This document shows positions 17,512 to 25,101 of a DNA stretch of 45,803 nt, one piece after another (position 1 is the first letter of the stretch; every line of letters begins with the position of its first letter). Location of the stretch: positions 48,633 through 94,435 of the forward strand of contig NZ_JADWYX010000027.1 of assembly GCF_016786355.1 (NCBI RefSeq), written 5' to 3'. The notes beneath the pieces are model-generated. The model searched no databases. It was not told where the DNA came from and saw only the letters and a list, made by a program, of their open reading frames with translations. The position numbers were made by a program, and so were the translations under genes. The DNA comes from Frankia sp. AgB1.9. Its GTDB lineage: Bacteria > Actinomycetota > Actinomycetes > Frankiales > Frankiaceae.

Positions 17512-17958
17512 GTGACCCGCGCCGAAGCAATCATCAGCGTCCCGTTCGACGCCCGGCTCCTGGACGACGGAGGGAAATTCCCCGCCGAGCTGTCCTACCG
17601 GTCGACGGACCCGTTCGCGGTCGTCATCCGGTTCGACGTCGGCAACGGCGCCTGGGTCGAATGGGTTTTCGCCCGGGAGTTGCTGGAGGACGGCCTGCGC
17701 CGGCCCGCCGGGATCGCCGACGTCCGGGTCGCGCCGATAACGCACGCCGGCGAGACCGTCGTCGAGCTGTCCCTGTCGAGCCCCGGCGGGCACGCGAGGA
17801 TCGGGCTGCCCCGCTGGGCCGTGCGCACCTTCCTGCGCCGGGCCGCCGCCGTGGTGCCCTCCGGCGGCGAGTCCCGCCACATCGACTGGGACCTGGAGCT
17901 GGCGCCACTCACCGACGGCGGCCCGCTCACCGGCGACGGCCCCAGTATCGCCGGCTGA
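17512..17958 (+). CDS. SsgA-family sporulation/cell-division regulator
   Basis: 148 aa, the normal length for SsgA-like proteins (SALPs), which position septa and peptidoglycan synthesis in sporulating actinomycetes. The family pattern is clear: PAELSYRSTDPFAVVIRFD, VEWVFARELLEDGL, GIADVRVAP, VVELSLSSPGGHARIGLP and AVRTFLRRAAAVVPSGGE. The GTG at 17512 is preceded by GGGGAGG; the longer frame to 17350 is not SsgA-like. This gene is a main reason for calling the host a sporulating actinobacterium. Confidence 0.93.
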   Translation: MTRAEAIISVPFDARLLDDGGKFPAELSYRSTDPFAVVIRFDVGNGAWVEWVFARELLEDGLRRPAGIADVRVAPITHAGETVVELSLSSPGGHARIGLPRWAVRTFLRRAAAVVPSGGESRHIDWDLELAPLTDGGPLTGDGPSIAG

Positions 17959-18152
17959 GACGGTATCGCCGGCCGCACGGGTGGCGGCACGCCGTTCTCG
18001 GGACAAAGCGGGACCGGGCCGCACGGTGCACCCGGACGGGAGCCAACCGCGCGTTCAGGACGGTAGGCGCGGAATTCGGCACCCGGTGCCGATTGATGGG
18101 CTGCGGGCGGAGGGGTTGTGTGCGGACCGGACGGGCGGGTACAAAGGCAGTA

Positions 18153-18270
18153 GGTGAGAGAAGCCACCATCCAATGGCACGGAGAAGTTGGAGGCGTCGA
18201 CAAGGCGTCATCCTCGCACCGTGCATCACCTAATGCCGCGAGTGCGGCGTGAGCGTGGTCTTCTCTCACC
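18153..18270. repeat. Long-range inverted repeat in non-coding DNA
   Basis: GGTGAGAGAAGCCACC (18153-18168) is mirrored by GTGGTCTTCTCTCACC (18255-18270). Eleven bases match perfectly and CCAC matches with one base offset. The loop of about 86 bases holds a small hairpin, GCCGC-GAGT-GCGGC, near 18234-18247. It could be the end structure of a small non-autonomous mobile element or a folded RNA. The 17959-18511 gap has no convincing gene. Confidence 0.6.
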
Positions 18271-18293
18271 TTGTTATTTCGCGGCGCCAGCAG

Positions 18294-18349
18294 GTCCGTA
18301 GCGGACGGAATGTCGTGCCACATTCCGTAGCCCCGGCACGACGCTACGG
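18294..18349. other. Three consecutive perfect hairpins upstream of a methyltransferase
   Basis: GTCCG-TAG-CGGAC (18294-18306), GGAATG-8nt-CATTCC (18307-18326) and CCGTAGC-11nt-GCTACGG (18325-18349) abut or overlap. In addition, TCGTGCC in the second loop can pair with GGCACGA in the third. That is dense, mutually exclusive pairing 163 bases before the methyltransferase start. It could be a structured leader, attenuator, terminator array or small RNA. Confidence 0.6.
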
Positions 18350-18511
18350 GCAGGCGAGGACGCCGGGTTGTCATGGTTGGCCCAGGTTCCCCCCGCCTCT
18401 GGGATAGTCGGGGGCCCGAGAGGTGGACGGCGTCGGCACGGCCGGAGACGCCGCGGGGCGGGCGGCGCAGGGCCGCACGGCCGGGGACGGGCGGAAGGAA
18501 CCACGATCGCG

Positions 18512-19171
18512 ATGCGGGCGTCGGACTGGGATGCGCGGTACGCCGGCAACGACCTGGTGTGGGGGCTCCCGCCGAACCGGTTCGTCGCCGCGGAGCTCGC
18601 CGAGCTGACGGCCGGCCGGGCACTCGACCTGGCCTGCGGTGAGGGGCGCAACGCGATCTGGCTGGCCAGCCGGGGCTGGCACGCCACCGGTCTGGACTTC
18701 TCGGCCGCCGCGATCGAACGCGCGGCCCGGCTGGCGGACGAGGCAGGCGTCGCCGCCCGCACCAGGTTCCGCGTCGCCGATGTCATCGCCGAGGCGGAGC
18801 CGGAAACCGGTGGCAGGTCCGACCTCCCGGCGGCCGGCCGCTTCGACGCCGTCATCGTCGCCTACCTGCAGCTCCCCGCGCTGGCCCGCCGGATCGCGCT
18901 GCGCCGCGCCGCGGCGTGGCTCGCGCCCGGTGGAACCCTGCTCGTCGTCGCCCACGACGCGGAGAACCTGACCGACGGCATCGGCGGTCCCCGGGAGCGC
19001 GAGGTCCTCTACACCCCGCAGGACACCGCCGCCGACCTCGCCGACGTCCCCGGACTCGTCATCGAGCGCGCCGGCCGCGTCCTGCGGCCGGTGCGGACCG
19101 CCGACGGCGAGGTCAACGCCATCGACACCCTGCTGCGCGCCCACCGCGCGCCGGGCCCAGCAGCGGACTGA
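18512..19171 (+). CDS. Class I SAM-dependent methyltransferase (TehB/TPMT-like)
   Basis: 219 aa. The N-terminus WDARYAGNDLVWGLPPNRFV and motif I ALDLACGEGRNAIWLASRG with HATGLDFSAAAIERA are typical of the TehB/thiopurine-methyltransferase-like group. The C-terminal half has LRRAAAWLAPGGTLLVVAHD. ATG 18512 with GGAAGGAA upstream; the longer frame from 18368 is a low-complexity extension. The long structured leader before it may regulate it. Substrate unknown; chalcogen-oxyanion or thiol methylation is the family's common theme. Confidence 0.88.
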   Translation: MRASDWDARYAGNDLVWGLPPNRFVAAELAELTAGRALDLACGEGRNAIWLASRGWHATGLDFSAAAIERAARLADEAGVAARTRFRVADVIAEAEPETGGRSDLPAAGRFDAVIVAYLQLPALARRIALRRAAAWLAPGGTLLVVAHDAENLTDGIGGPREREVLYTPQDTAADLADVPGLVIERAGRVLRPVRTADGEVNAIDTLLRAHRAPGPAAD

Positions 19172-19206
19172 CGATCGGCGAGCGGCGGCGGGCCGGGCCG
19201 CCGGGG

Positions 19207-19977
19207 TCAGCCGGCGGTGACGCCGCCGTCCGAGGACAGGATGGCGCCGTGGATGTTGCTGCCGTCGTCGCTGGCCACGAAGGCGAGCAGCTTCGCGATG
19301 TCGTCCGGCTTGGCCATCCGCCGCGGGACCATGTAGCGGCCGATGAGCTCGTAGTCCACGTCGTCGGGGAACGCGGTCGCGGCCACCAGGGCGGTGTCGG
19401 TCCCGCCGGGGGCGATCGCGTTGATTCGGATCTTCTTCTTGAGGAACTCCATCGCCAGCGCGCGGGTCAGCTGGACGACCGCGCCCTTGGTCATGCAGTA
19501 CAGGACGGTGTAGGCGCCGCCCATGAGGCCCGAGTTCGACGCGATGTTGACGATGTTGCCCCTGGTCGCCAGCAGGTGCGGGATCGCCGCCTGGGCGAAG
19601 AAGAAGTACGCGTCGGTGTTGATCGCGAACATGAGCCGGTACTCGTCCTCGGACACGTCGGTCACGTGGCCGGTGCGCAGGATGCCGGCGACGTTGCCGA
19701 GCACGTCGAGCCGGCCGAACTCGGCGACGGCGTCCTCGACGGCCGCGAAGCACGCCGACCGGTCCCGCACGTCGGTGACCCGCCCGACGATCGGCCCGGC
19801 GCCCTCGGGCCTCTCCTTGTCGAGGGTCTCCAGGCCAGCGGCGTCGACGTCGCAGGCCAGGACCGAGGCGCCCTCGGCCGCCAGCCGCAGCGCGACGGCC
19901 CGCCCGATCCCGGACGCGGCTCCGGTGACGAGCGCGGCGCGGCCTTCGAACCGACGCAGCAGGTTGTCCTGTGCCAT
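19207..19977 (-). CDS. SDR-family NAD(P)-dependent oxidoreductase
   Basis: 256 aa classical short-chain dehydrogenase. Cofactor site TGAASGIGRAVALRLA; active-site Ser in NIASNSG and YCMTK (YxxxK). The C-terminal IHGAILSSDGGVTAG is standard. The usual NNAG is GNVAG here. ATG 19977 follows GGAGG. It lies 55 bases after the second SDR gene on the same strand, so the two probably form an operon behind the palindrome at 21076. Oxidises a secondary alcohol, possibly steroid or acyl-CoA; inferred from context. Confidence 0.93.
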   Translation of the reverse strand: MAQDNLLRRFEGRAALVTGAASGIGRAVALRLAAEGASVLACDVDAAGLETLDKERPEGAGPIVGRVTDVRDRSACFAAVEDAVAEFGRLDVLGNVAGILRTGHVTDVSEDEYRLMFAINTDAYFFFAQAAIPHLLATRGNIVNIASNSGLMGGAYTVLYCMTKGAVVQLTRALAMEFLKKKIRINAIAPGGTDTALVAATAFPDDVDYELIGRYMVPRRMAKPDDIAKLLAFVASDDGSNIHGAILSSDGGVTAG

Positions 19978-20032
19978 CCGGGTGCCTCCTGGGGGCGGAT
20001 CGGGGGTGGGATCGGTGGTCACGGCTCGGTGA

Positions 20033-20977
20033 TCACGGCCTGGCGGCCGGGCGGGTGGCGGGGTGGGTGGCTGGGCGGGCGGCCATCAGGTTGGCCTCGA
20101 GCAGGTAGTCCGGATCGGACCGGTCGACCTGGGAGTGGGCGCGGGCGAGGATCTTCGCGCTCTGCGCCTCGCTCGGGACCGTGATCCAGAAGGTGTCGGC
20201 CCGGATGCCCGCCAGGCACAGGTCGGCGACCTCGGACAGCGGCGCGAAGACCACCGGCAGCCCGGCGGCGTCCATCCGCTCCTGGAAGGCGCCGAGCGAG
20301 TCGCGCCCCTCCTTCGGTGGAGCGCCCGGGCGGTCGTAGCGGTCGGGCCGGTTCGCGCCCGGCCGCCAGATCCCGGTGTTGAGCAGCCCGGGCGTCACGG
20401 TCGAGGGGTAGAGCAGCGAGGCGGAGACCTTCGCGCCCGACTGGCGCAGCTGGCCCCACAGGCACTCGGTCACGGTGGTCACGGCCGACTTCGTCGCCGC
20501 GTAGACCGCACTGTTGATCAGGGGGGTGAAGCCGCCGTTGCCGGACGTCGTGTTGACGATGTGGCCCTCGACGTCCTGGTCGACCATGGTCTGGGTGAAC
20601 GCGCGGATGCCGTTGACGACGCCGAGCACGTTGACGTCGAAGGACCAGCGCCAGTCGTTGACGTGGTGCTCCCAGAGCTGGCCCTCCGACCCCGAGCCGA
20701 TGCCCGCGTTGTTGCACAGGACGTGGACGCCGCCGTACGCGGCCAGCGCCGCGTCCCGCAGCGCCTCCACGGACTCGAGCGACGTCACGTCGGTGACCAC
20801 CCCGGTGACCTCGCGGCCGGCCGCGCGAAGCTCGGCCGTCGTGCTCTCTACGAGGTCCGGCACGACGTCCGCGACGACGGCCTTCATCCCCTCGGCGCAG
20901 AACCGCTCGACGAGGGCCCGGCCGATGCCCTGGCCAGCGCCCGTGACCACTGCGACCCTGCCGGCGAAGTCCCGCAC
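20033..20977 (-). CDS. SDR-family oxidoreductase
   Basis: 314 aa short-chain dehydrogenase with TGAGQGIGRALVERFCAEG (cofactor), CNNAGIG, NTTSGNGG and YAATK (catalytic Tyr/Lys). A C-terminal extension of about 60 residues after the core carries a tail ending PATHPATRPAARP, encoded by short repeats. I chose GTG 20977 because AGGGG lies 8 bases upstream; an ORF extension to 21445 runs through 16-bp tandem repeats and has no homology. First gene of a likely two-gene SDR operon. Confidence 0.9.
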   Translation of the reverse strand: MRDFAGRVAVVTGAGQGIGRALVERFCAEGMKAVVADVVPDLVESTTAELRAAGREVTGVVTDVTSLESVEALRDAALAAYGGVHVLCNNAGIGSGSEGQLWEHHVNDWRWSFDVNVLGVVNGIRAFTQTMVDQDVEGHIVNTTSGNGGFTPLINSAVYAATKSAVTTVTECLWGQLRQSGAKVSASLLYPSTVTPGLLNTGIWRPGANRPDRYDRPGAPPKEGRDSLGAFQERMDAAGLPVVFAPLSEVADLCLAGIRADTFWITVPSEAQSAKILARAHSQVDRSDPDYLLEANLMAARPATHPATRPAARP

Positions 20978-21000
20978 AGCGCACACCCCTGTCTGTCCCG

Positions 21001-21048
21001 GCCGCTGTCCGTCCCGGCCGCTGTCCGTCCCGGCCGCTGTCCGTCCCG
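21001..21048. repeat. 16-bp tandem repeat upstream of the SDR gene
   Basis: GCCGCTGTCCGTCCCG repeats perfectly three times (21001-21016, 21017-21032, 21033-21048), with a degenerate part-copy at 20991-21000. It sits between the palindrome at 21076 and the SDR start, so it is likely in the 5' untranslated leader. Confidence 0.9.
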
Positions 21049-21075
21049 GCCGCGACCGGCGGCATCCGTCACCGA

Positions 21076-21091
21076 GTAGAACGGGTTCTAC
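21076..21091. promoter_or_regulatory. 16-bp palindrome matching the KstR operator pattern
   Basis: GTAGAAC-GG-GTTCTAC is a perfect inverted repeat with a 2-base centre. Its inner 14 bases, TAGAACGGGTTCTA, fit TnnAACnnGTTnnA, the published motif of KstR, the TetR-type repressor of cholesterol catabolism in mycobacteria and Rhodococcus. It lies 99 bases before the SDR start (minus strand) and 160 bases before the histidine kinase start (plus strand). The regulator gene is not in the window. The match is seen; regulation is inferred. Confidence 0.65.
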
Positions 21092-21251
21092 AAAAGCGCT
21101 GAAGCCGCTCCGGCGCAAGAGTCGGTCTGCTTCGGCCTCCGATAGCCCGCGGGATCGCTCGTCCGAGGGAGCCCGAATCACTCGTACGGACGAGGCGGGC
21201 TGATGGGCCGGCGGGCGATAGTAGGAGGAGTCGACGATCGCGGGAGAGGCT

Positions 21252-22391
21252 GTGCGAGGGGGGCTTCCGAACCGGTGGGACGCGGCGGCCGCGGCGGCGG
21301 TCACCGCGGCGACGGTCGCTCCGCTGGCCGTGACCGGCCAGCCTCGGTGGTGGCTGCTCGCACTCGGCCTCGCGGCGTCCGTGCCGGTCGCCTGGCGCGG
21401 GCGGGCGCTGCTGGCGGTGTGCCTGGTCGTGGGGCCGGCGACCACCGTGCTCGCCCTGTGCCCAGGCCTCGGCCCGCTGTTCGTGCCCTACGGCGCGCTG
21501 CTGTGCGCCTACACCTTCGCCGCGCACGGCACGCGCCGGCTTCAGCCGGTCGCGATCGCGATCTGCGCCGCGGGCGTCCTGATCACGTTGGTCGTGCCGC
21601 GGGAGAGCTTCGACACCGTGCGCGTCGTCGTCACCGAGTACGTCGCCGTGTTCGCCATCGGCGGCGGGATCCGGGCGCGGCGGGACCGGGAGGCGGCCGA
21701 CGCGGAGAGGGCCCAGCGAACCGCCGAGGCGCGGGCGGCGGCGGTCCAGCTGGAGCGGGTCCGGATCGCCCGCGACATGCACGACATCGTCACGCACTCG
21801 GTCGGGCTGATGATCGTGCAGGCGGAGGCCGGCCCGGTGGTGGCCAGGACCGACCCGGCGCGGGCGGAGGCCGTCTTCGACACGATCGCCGCGACCGGCC
21901 GGGAGGCTGTCGACCAGCTGCGGGTGATGCTCGGCGCGCTGCGGGGCCAGGCCGGGCGCGAGCCGGTGCCGGGGATCGACGCCGTAGGCGAGCTGGTGGC
22001 GCGGACCGGCCGCGGTGAGCTGCGGACGAGCCTGACGGAGGAGGGCGAGCGCCGTCCGCTGCCGGTGGACGTCGGGGTGGCGGCCTACCGCATCGTCCAG
22101 GAGTCGTTGACGAACGTGGTCCGCCACGCGGGGGCCCGGTCGGTGGAGGTCACCCTGAGCTGGACCGACGCGTCGCTGGAGGTCCGGATCGCCGACGACG
22201 GGGGCGGCACCGGCCTCTCCGGGCCGCCGCGGGAGGGGCACGGTCTGCTCGGGATGCGGGAGCGGGCCCAGGCCTGCGGCGGGACGCTGGCCGTCGACCC
22301 GCGCGGCTTCACCGTCACCGCGTCGCTGCCGGCCCCCGGCCGACCAGCCGAGCACTGGCCCCGGCCGCGTTCGGCCCCGGCCGGCGGGTGA
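21252..22391 (+). CDS. Sensor histidine kinase (NarX/DesK-like, HisKA_3)
   Basis: 379 aa. Four or more hydrophobic segments fill residues 10-140 (WWLLALGLAASVPVAW, LLAVCLVVGPATTVLAL, PVAIAICAAGVLITLVV, VAVFAIGGG) with very short loops, so the signal is probably sensed in the membrane. A charged linker leads to the dimerisation and phosphoacceptor region RIARDMHDIVTHSVG (His177). The ATPase domain has QESLTNVVRHAGA (N-box), ADDGGG and GHGLLGMRERA. GTG 21252 follows GGGAGAGG. The stop overlaps the start of its response regulator gene. Confidence 0.95.
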   Translation: MRGGLPNRWDAAAAAAVTAATVAPLAVTGQPRWWLLALGLAASVPVAWRGRALLAVCLVVGPATTVLALCPGLGPLFVPYGALLCAYTFAAHGTRRLQPVAIAICAAGVLITLVVPRESFDTVRVVVTEYVAVFAIGGGIRARRDREAADAERAQRTAEARAAAVQLERVRIARDMHDIVTHSVGLMIVQAEAGPVVARTDPARAEAVFDTIAATGREAVDQLRVMLGALRGQAGREPVPGIDAVGELVARTGRGELRTSLTEEGERRPLPVDVGVAAYRIVQESLTNVVRHAGARSVEVTLSWTDASLEVRIADDGGGTGLSGPPREGHGLLGMRERAQACGGTLAVDPRGFTVTASLPAPGRPAEHWPRPRSAPAGG

Positions 22392-23062
22392 CGCCGATGG
22401 GAGCGACGATCCGGGTCCTGGTGGTCGACGACCAGGATCTCTTCCGCGGCGGCTTCGCCATGATCCTCAACGCGCAGCCCGACATCACCGTCGTCGGCGA
22501 GGCCGCCGACGGGGCCGAGGCCGTGCGGGCGGCGGCGGCGCTGGCCCCGGACGTGGTGCTGATGGACATCCGGATGCCGACCCTCGACGGCGTCGGGGCG
22601 ACGGCCGCGATCTGCCGGAGCTGCGCGGCCAAGGTCCTGGTCCTGACCATGTACGACGTGGACGACTATGTCTACGCGGCGCTGCGGGCCGGGGCGAGCG
22701 GGTTCCTGCTCAAGGACGTCCGCCGCGACGAGCTGGTCCGGGCGGTACGCCTCGTCGCGGCCGGCGAGTCGCTGCTGGCGCCGAGCGTGACCCGCCGGCT
22801 GATCGCCGACGTCGTCGGCCGCGGGGCCGCCCGGCCGGAGCTGGCCCGCCGGCTGGACGAGCTGACCGAGCGCGAGTCCGAGACGCTGCGGCTGCTCGGC
22901 CGGGGCCTGTCCAACAGCGAGATCGCCGCGGCTCTGGTGGTCAGCGAGCACACCGTCAAAAGCCACGTCAGCAGCGTCCTGACCAAGCTCGGGCTTCGGG
23001 ACCGGGCGCAGGCAGTCGTCTTCGCCTACGAGTCAGGGCTGATCGTCGCCGGACAGGACTGA
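22388..23062 (+). CDS. NarL/FixJ-family response regulator
   Basis: 224 aa, partner of the preceding kinase. Receiver domain with VVDDQDLFRGG, phosphoacceptor Asp in VVLMDIRMPTLDG (about residue 60) and LLKDVRRDE (conserved Lys). C-terminal LuxR-type helix-turn-helix: LTERESETLRLLGRGLSNSEIA...SEHTVKSHVSSVLTKLGLRDR. GTG 22388 overlaps the kinase stop as GTGA; an ATG at 22397 is also possible. Its stop lies inside a 20-bp tandem repeat. Targets unknown; the adjacent esterase gene is a candidate. Confidence 0.95.
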   Translation: MTPMGATIRVLVVDDQDLFRGGFAMILNAQPDITVVGEAADGAEAVRAAAALAPDVVLMDIRMPTLDGVGATAAICRSCAAKVLVLTMYDVDDYVYAALRAGASGFLLKDVRRDELVRAVRLVAAGESLLAPSVTRRLIADVVGRGAARPELARRLDELTERESETLRLLGRGLSNSEIAAALVVSEHTVKSHVSSVLTKLGLRDRAQAVVFAYESGLIVAGQD

Positions 23063-23093
23063 TCGTCGCAAGGCAGGGCTGATCGTCGCGGGT
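23034..23093. repeat. 20-bp tandem repeat spanning the response-regulator stop
   Basis: Three adjacent 20-base copies at 23034-23053, 23054-23073 and 23074-23093, all starting CAGGRCTGATCGTCGC and varying in the last four bases. The gene's TGA (23060-23062) is in copy two, so copy three is a duplicated coding end now outside the gene. Confidence 0.9.
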
Positions 23094-23191
23094 CACCCGC
23101 AGGAGTGACCTTCGGTTCGTTCTCGGCGGCGATGTGCCTTGTGGTGCGGGCGGCGAACCATCAAAGGCGGTTTCTCGAAAGGAGATCGCCC

Positions 23192-24799
23192 ATGTTCCGG
23201 TCCATGGCGGCCACCGTTCTGGCCGCCTTTCTGCTGACGCTGCCGGCGGCGGCCTGTTCCTCGACAGCCGCGTCCGGTTCACCGCCGTCGTGTGACACGA
23301 AAACCAGCCTGGGTGCCGTGGCGGGGCAGGCCGAGGGCGGCCTGTGCGCGTTTCTCGGCATTCCCTACGCGCAGCCGCCGACGGGCCGGCTCCGGTTCCG
23401 CCCGCCGGTCCCGGTCAGCCCGTGGCACGGGACGTTGCCGGCAACCGACGGCATGCACGTCTGCCCGCAGGACCGGGACTCCGCCGAGGACTACCCGGAC
23501 GACAGCGCCGTCTACACCGACGAGGACTGCCTGTACCTGAACGTCTGGACACCACGGCCGGACGCCACCAAACGGCCGGTCATCGTGTTCATCCACGGTG
23601 GGGCCGCGCGGCTCGGGTCGGGCGACGAGCCACGCTACGACGGCGCCCGCCTGGCGAGGGCAGGCAATGCCGTCGTGATCTCGCTCAACTACCGGCTCGG
23701 CATTCTCGGCTGGTCCGAGCTCGGCGGGATCGACCCGTCGTATGAGGGCTCGGGAAACAACGGCCTGCGCGACCAGCTGACGGCCCTGCGCTGGGTCCAG
23801 GCGCACGTCGCCGACTTCGGCGGTGACCCGTCGAACGTGACCGTCGCCGGCCAGTCCGAGGGCGCGTTCTCCATCAGCGCGATGCTCGCGACCGACCACC
23901 CCGAGAAGCTGTTCCGCCGGGCCGTCCTGGAAAGCGGGAACGGCTATCTGGTCCACTCCGCCGGGTTCGAGCAGAGCATCTCCGCCGGGCTGCCGGTGAA
24001 GCGGGTCGAGGACCTGACGGCGATGTCGACAAGCCAGATCCTGGGCCTGCAGGACAAGCTGCTCGACGCCGCGCCGGGTGCGCAGTCGGCGCTCTATTTC
24101 GCCCCATACGTCGACGGCACGCTCGTTCGTGAGCCGACCATCCAGGCCGTCGAGGAGGGAAAGACCCGCGAAATCAGCATTCTGCTCGGTACCACCCGCG
24201 ACGAGATGAACTTCTTCGGCCAGTTCGACTCCGACGGCCTGGCGGTCCTGTCCCAGCAGTACGACGGGGTGTTCCCGGAGCGCCTCGCCGGGCAGCGTGA
24301 CCAGATGGTGGCCGTCTACCGCCGCGACCTGCCCGGGGCCAGCGACCAGGACATCCGGCTGGCGATGTTCACCGACCAGGCCCTGCGCGTCCCGGCCCTG
24401 CGGCTGGCCGAGGCGCAGAGCCGCTGGCGGCCTACCTACGTCTACGAGTTCGACTGGAATCCGCCGACGGGGCTGGGCGCGGTCCACACGATCGAGCTGC
24501 CGTTCGTGTTCGGCACCCTGCGCTTCGCCGGGATCCCCGGCGGCGAGGCCGCCGTCCGGGCCGACCGCGCGCCCCTGGCCCGGCTGTCGGCCCAGATCAT
24601 GGATGCCTGGACCTCGTTCGCCCGTACCGGCGACCCGAACGCCGTGCGCCAGGTGTCACGGCCGACCTGGCCGTCGTACCAGCCGTCTGGGCGGGCGACG
24701 ATGATCTGGGACGCGCCGACGTCGCGGGTCGTCGACGCTCCCCGCGACGCCGAACGAGCCGCGTGGGACGCCTATCCCTTCGCCCCGCTCGGGTCCTGA
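23192..24799 (+). CDS. Type-B carboxylesterase lipoprotein
   Basis: 535 aa alpha/beta hydrolase. Signal peptide MFRSMAATVLAAFLLTLP with a lipobox ending in Cys (AAAC), so it is exported and lipid-anchored. Carboxylesterase B signatures: FLGIPYAQPPTGRLRF, EDCLYLNVWTP, oxyanion VFIHGGAARLGS, nucleophile Ser in GQSEGAFS, and His in GAVHTIELPFVFG. ATG 23192 is preceded by AAAGGAGA; an upstream in-frame start gives a non-signal extension. It follows the two-component system by 129 bases. Hydrolyses esters outside the cell; substrate unknown. Confidence 0.93.
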   Translation: MFRSMAATVLAAFLLTLPAAACSSTAASGSPPSCDTKTSLGAVAGQAEGGLCAFLGIPYAQPPTGRLRFRPPVPVSPWHGTLPATDGMHVCPQDRDSAEDYPDDSAVYTDEDCLYLNVWTPRPDATKRPVIVFIHGGAARLGSGDEPRYDGARLARAGNAVVISLNYRLGILGWSELGGIDPSYEGSGNNGLRDQLTALRWVQAHVADFGGDPSNVTVAGQSEGAFSISAMLATDHPEKLFRRAVLESGNGYLVHSAGFEQSISAGLPVKRVEDLTAMSTSQILGLQDKLLDAAPGAQSALYFAPYVDGTLVREPTIQAVEEGKTREISILLGTTRDEMNFFGQFDSDGLAVLSQQYDGVFPERLAGQRDQMVAVYRRDLPGASDQDIRLAMFTDQALRVPALRLAEAQSRWRPTYVYEFDWNPPTGLGAVHTIELPFVFGTLRFAGIPGGEAAVRADRAPLARLSAQIMDAWTSFARTGDPNAVRQVSRPTWPSYQPSGRATMIWDAPTSRVVDAPRDAERAAWDAYPFAPLGS

Positions 24800-24860
24800 G
24801 TCCCGCTCGGGTCCTGAGTCCCGCTCTGGTCCTAAGTCCCGCTCGGGTCCCGAGTCCCGC
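24784..24860. repeat. 18-bp tandem repeat at the end of the esterase gene
   Basis: CCCGCTCGGGTCCTGAGT at 24784-24801 repeats at 24802 exactly, at 24820 with two changes and at 24838 with one, then a partial copy: 4.3 copies. The esterase TGA (24797-24799) lies in copy one. The remaining gap to 25101 must hold the rppA promoter; I see no clear boxes. Confidence 0.92.
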
Positions 24861-25101
24861 GATGGCCGGATTTCCCGCACTTCCGGAATGAAATACCTCC
24901 GCCCGCCGGCCCTCTTTGGCGGAACAATTCCGGCACGTTGAGGCAGTTCCCGGCGCCGGCCGCGGCCATCGTTTTGGCATTACGAGAACGGGTACGTTGA
25001 GCGAGCCATCCAGGCTCCTAGGATCAACCCAACCTGGCCGCGCGGGCGGCGCGCCAGCCGCGCCCCGGCTGGCGTGAGCCCGCGAAGGAGGGGCGCTTCG
25101 C

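Noticed and set aside
18371..19753. Minus-strand open frame of 460 codons across the methyltransferase and SDR genes
   Set aside because: Shadow of two well-supported genes in other frames, with no domain of its own.
24784..24860. Possible CRISPR array from the regular 18-bp repeats (also 21001-21048 and 44561-44668)
   Set aside because: The copies are directly adjacent with no spacers, too short, and no cas genes are present.
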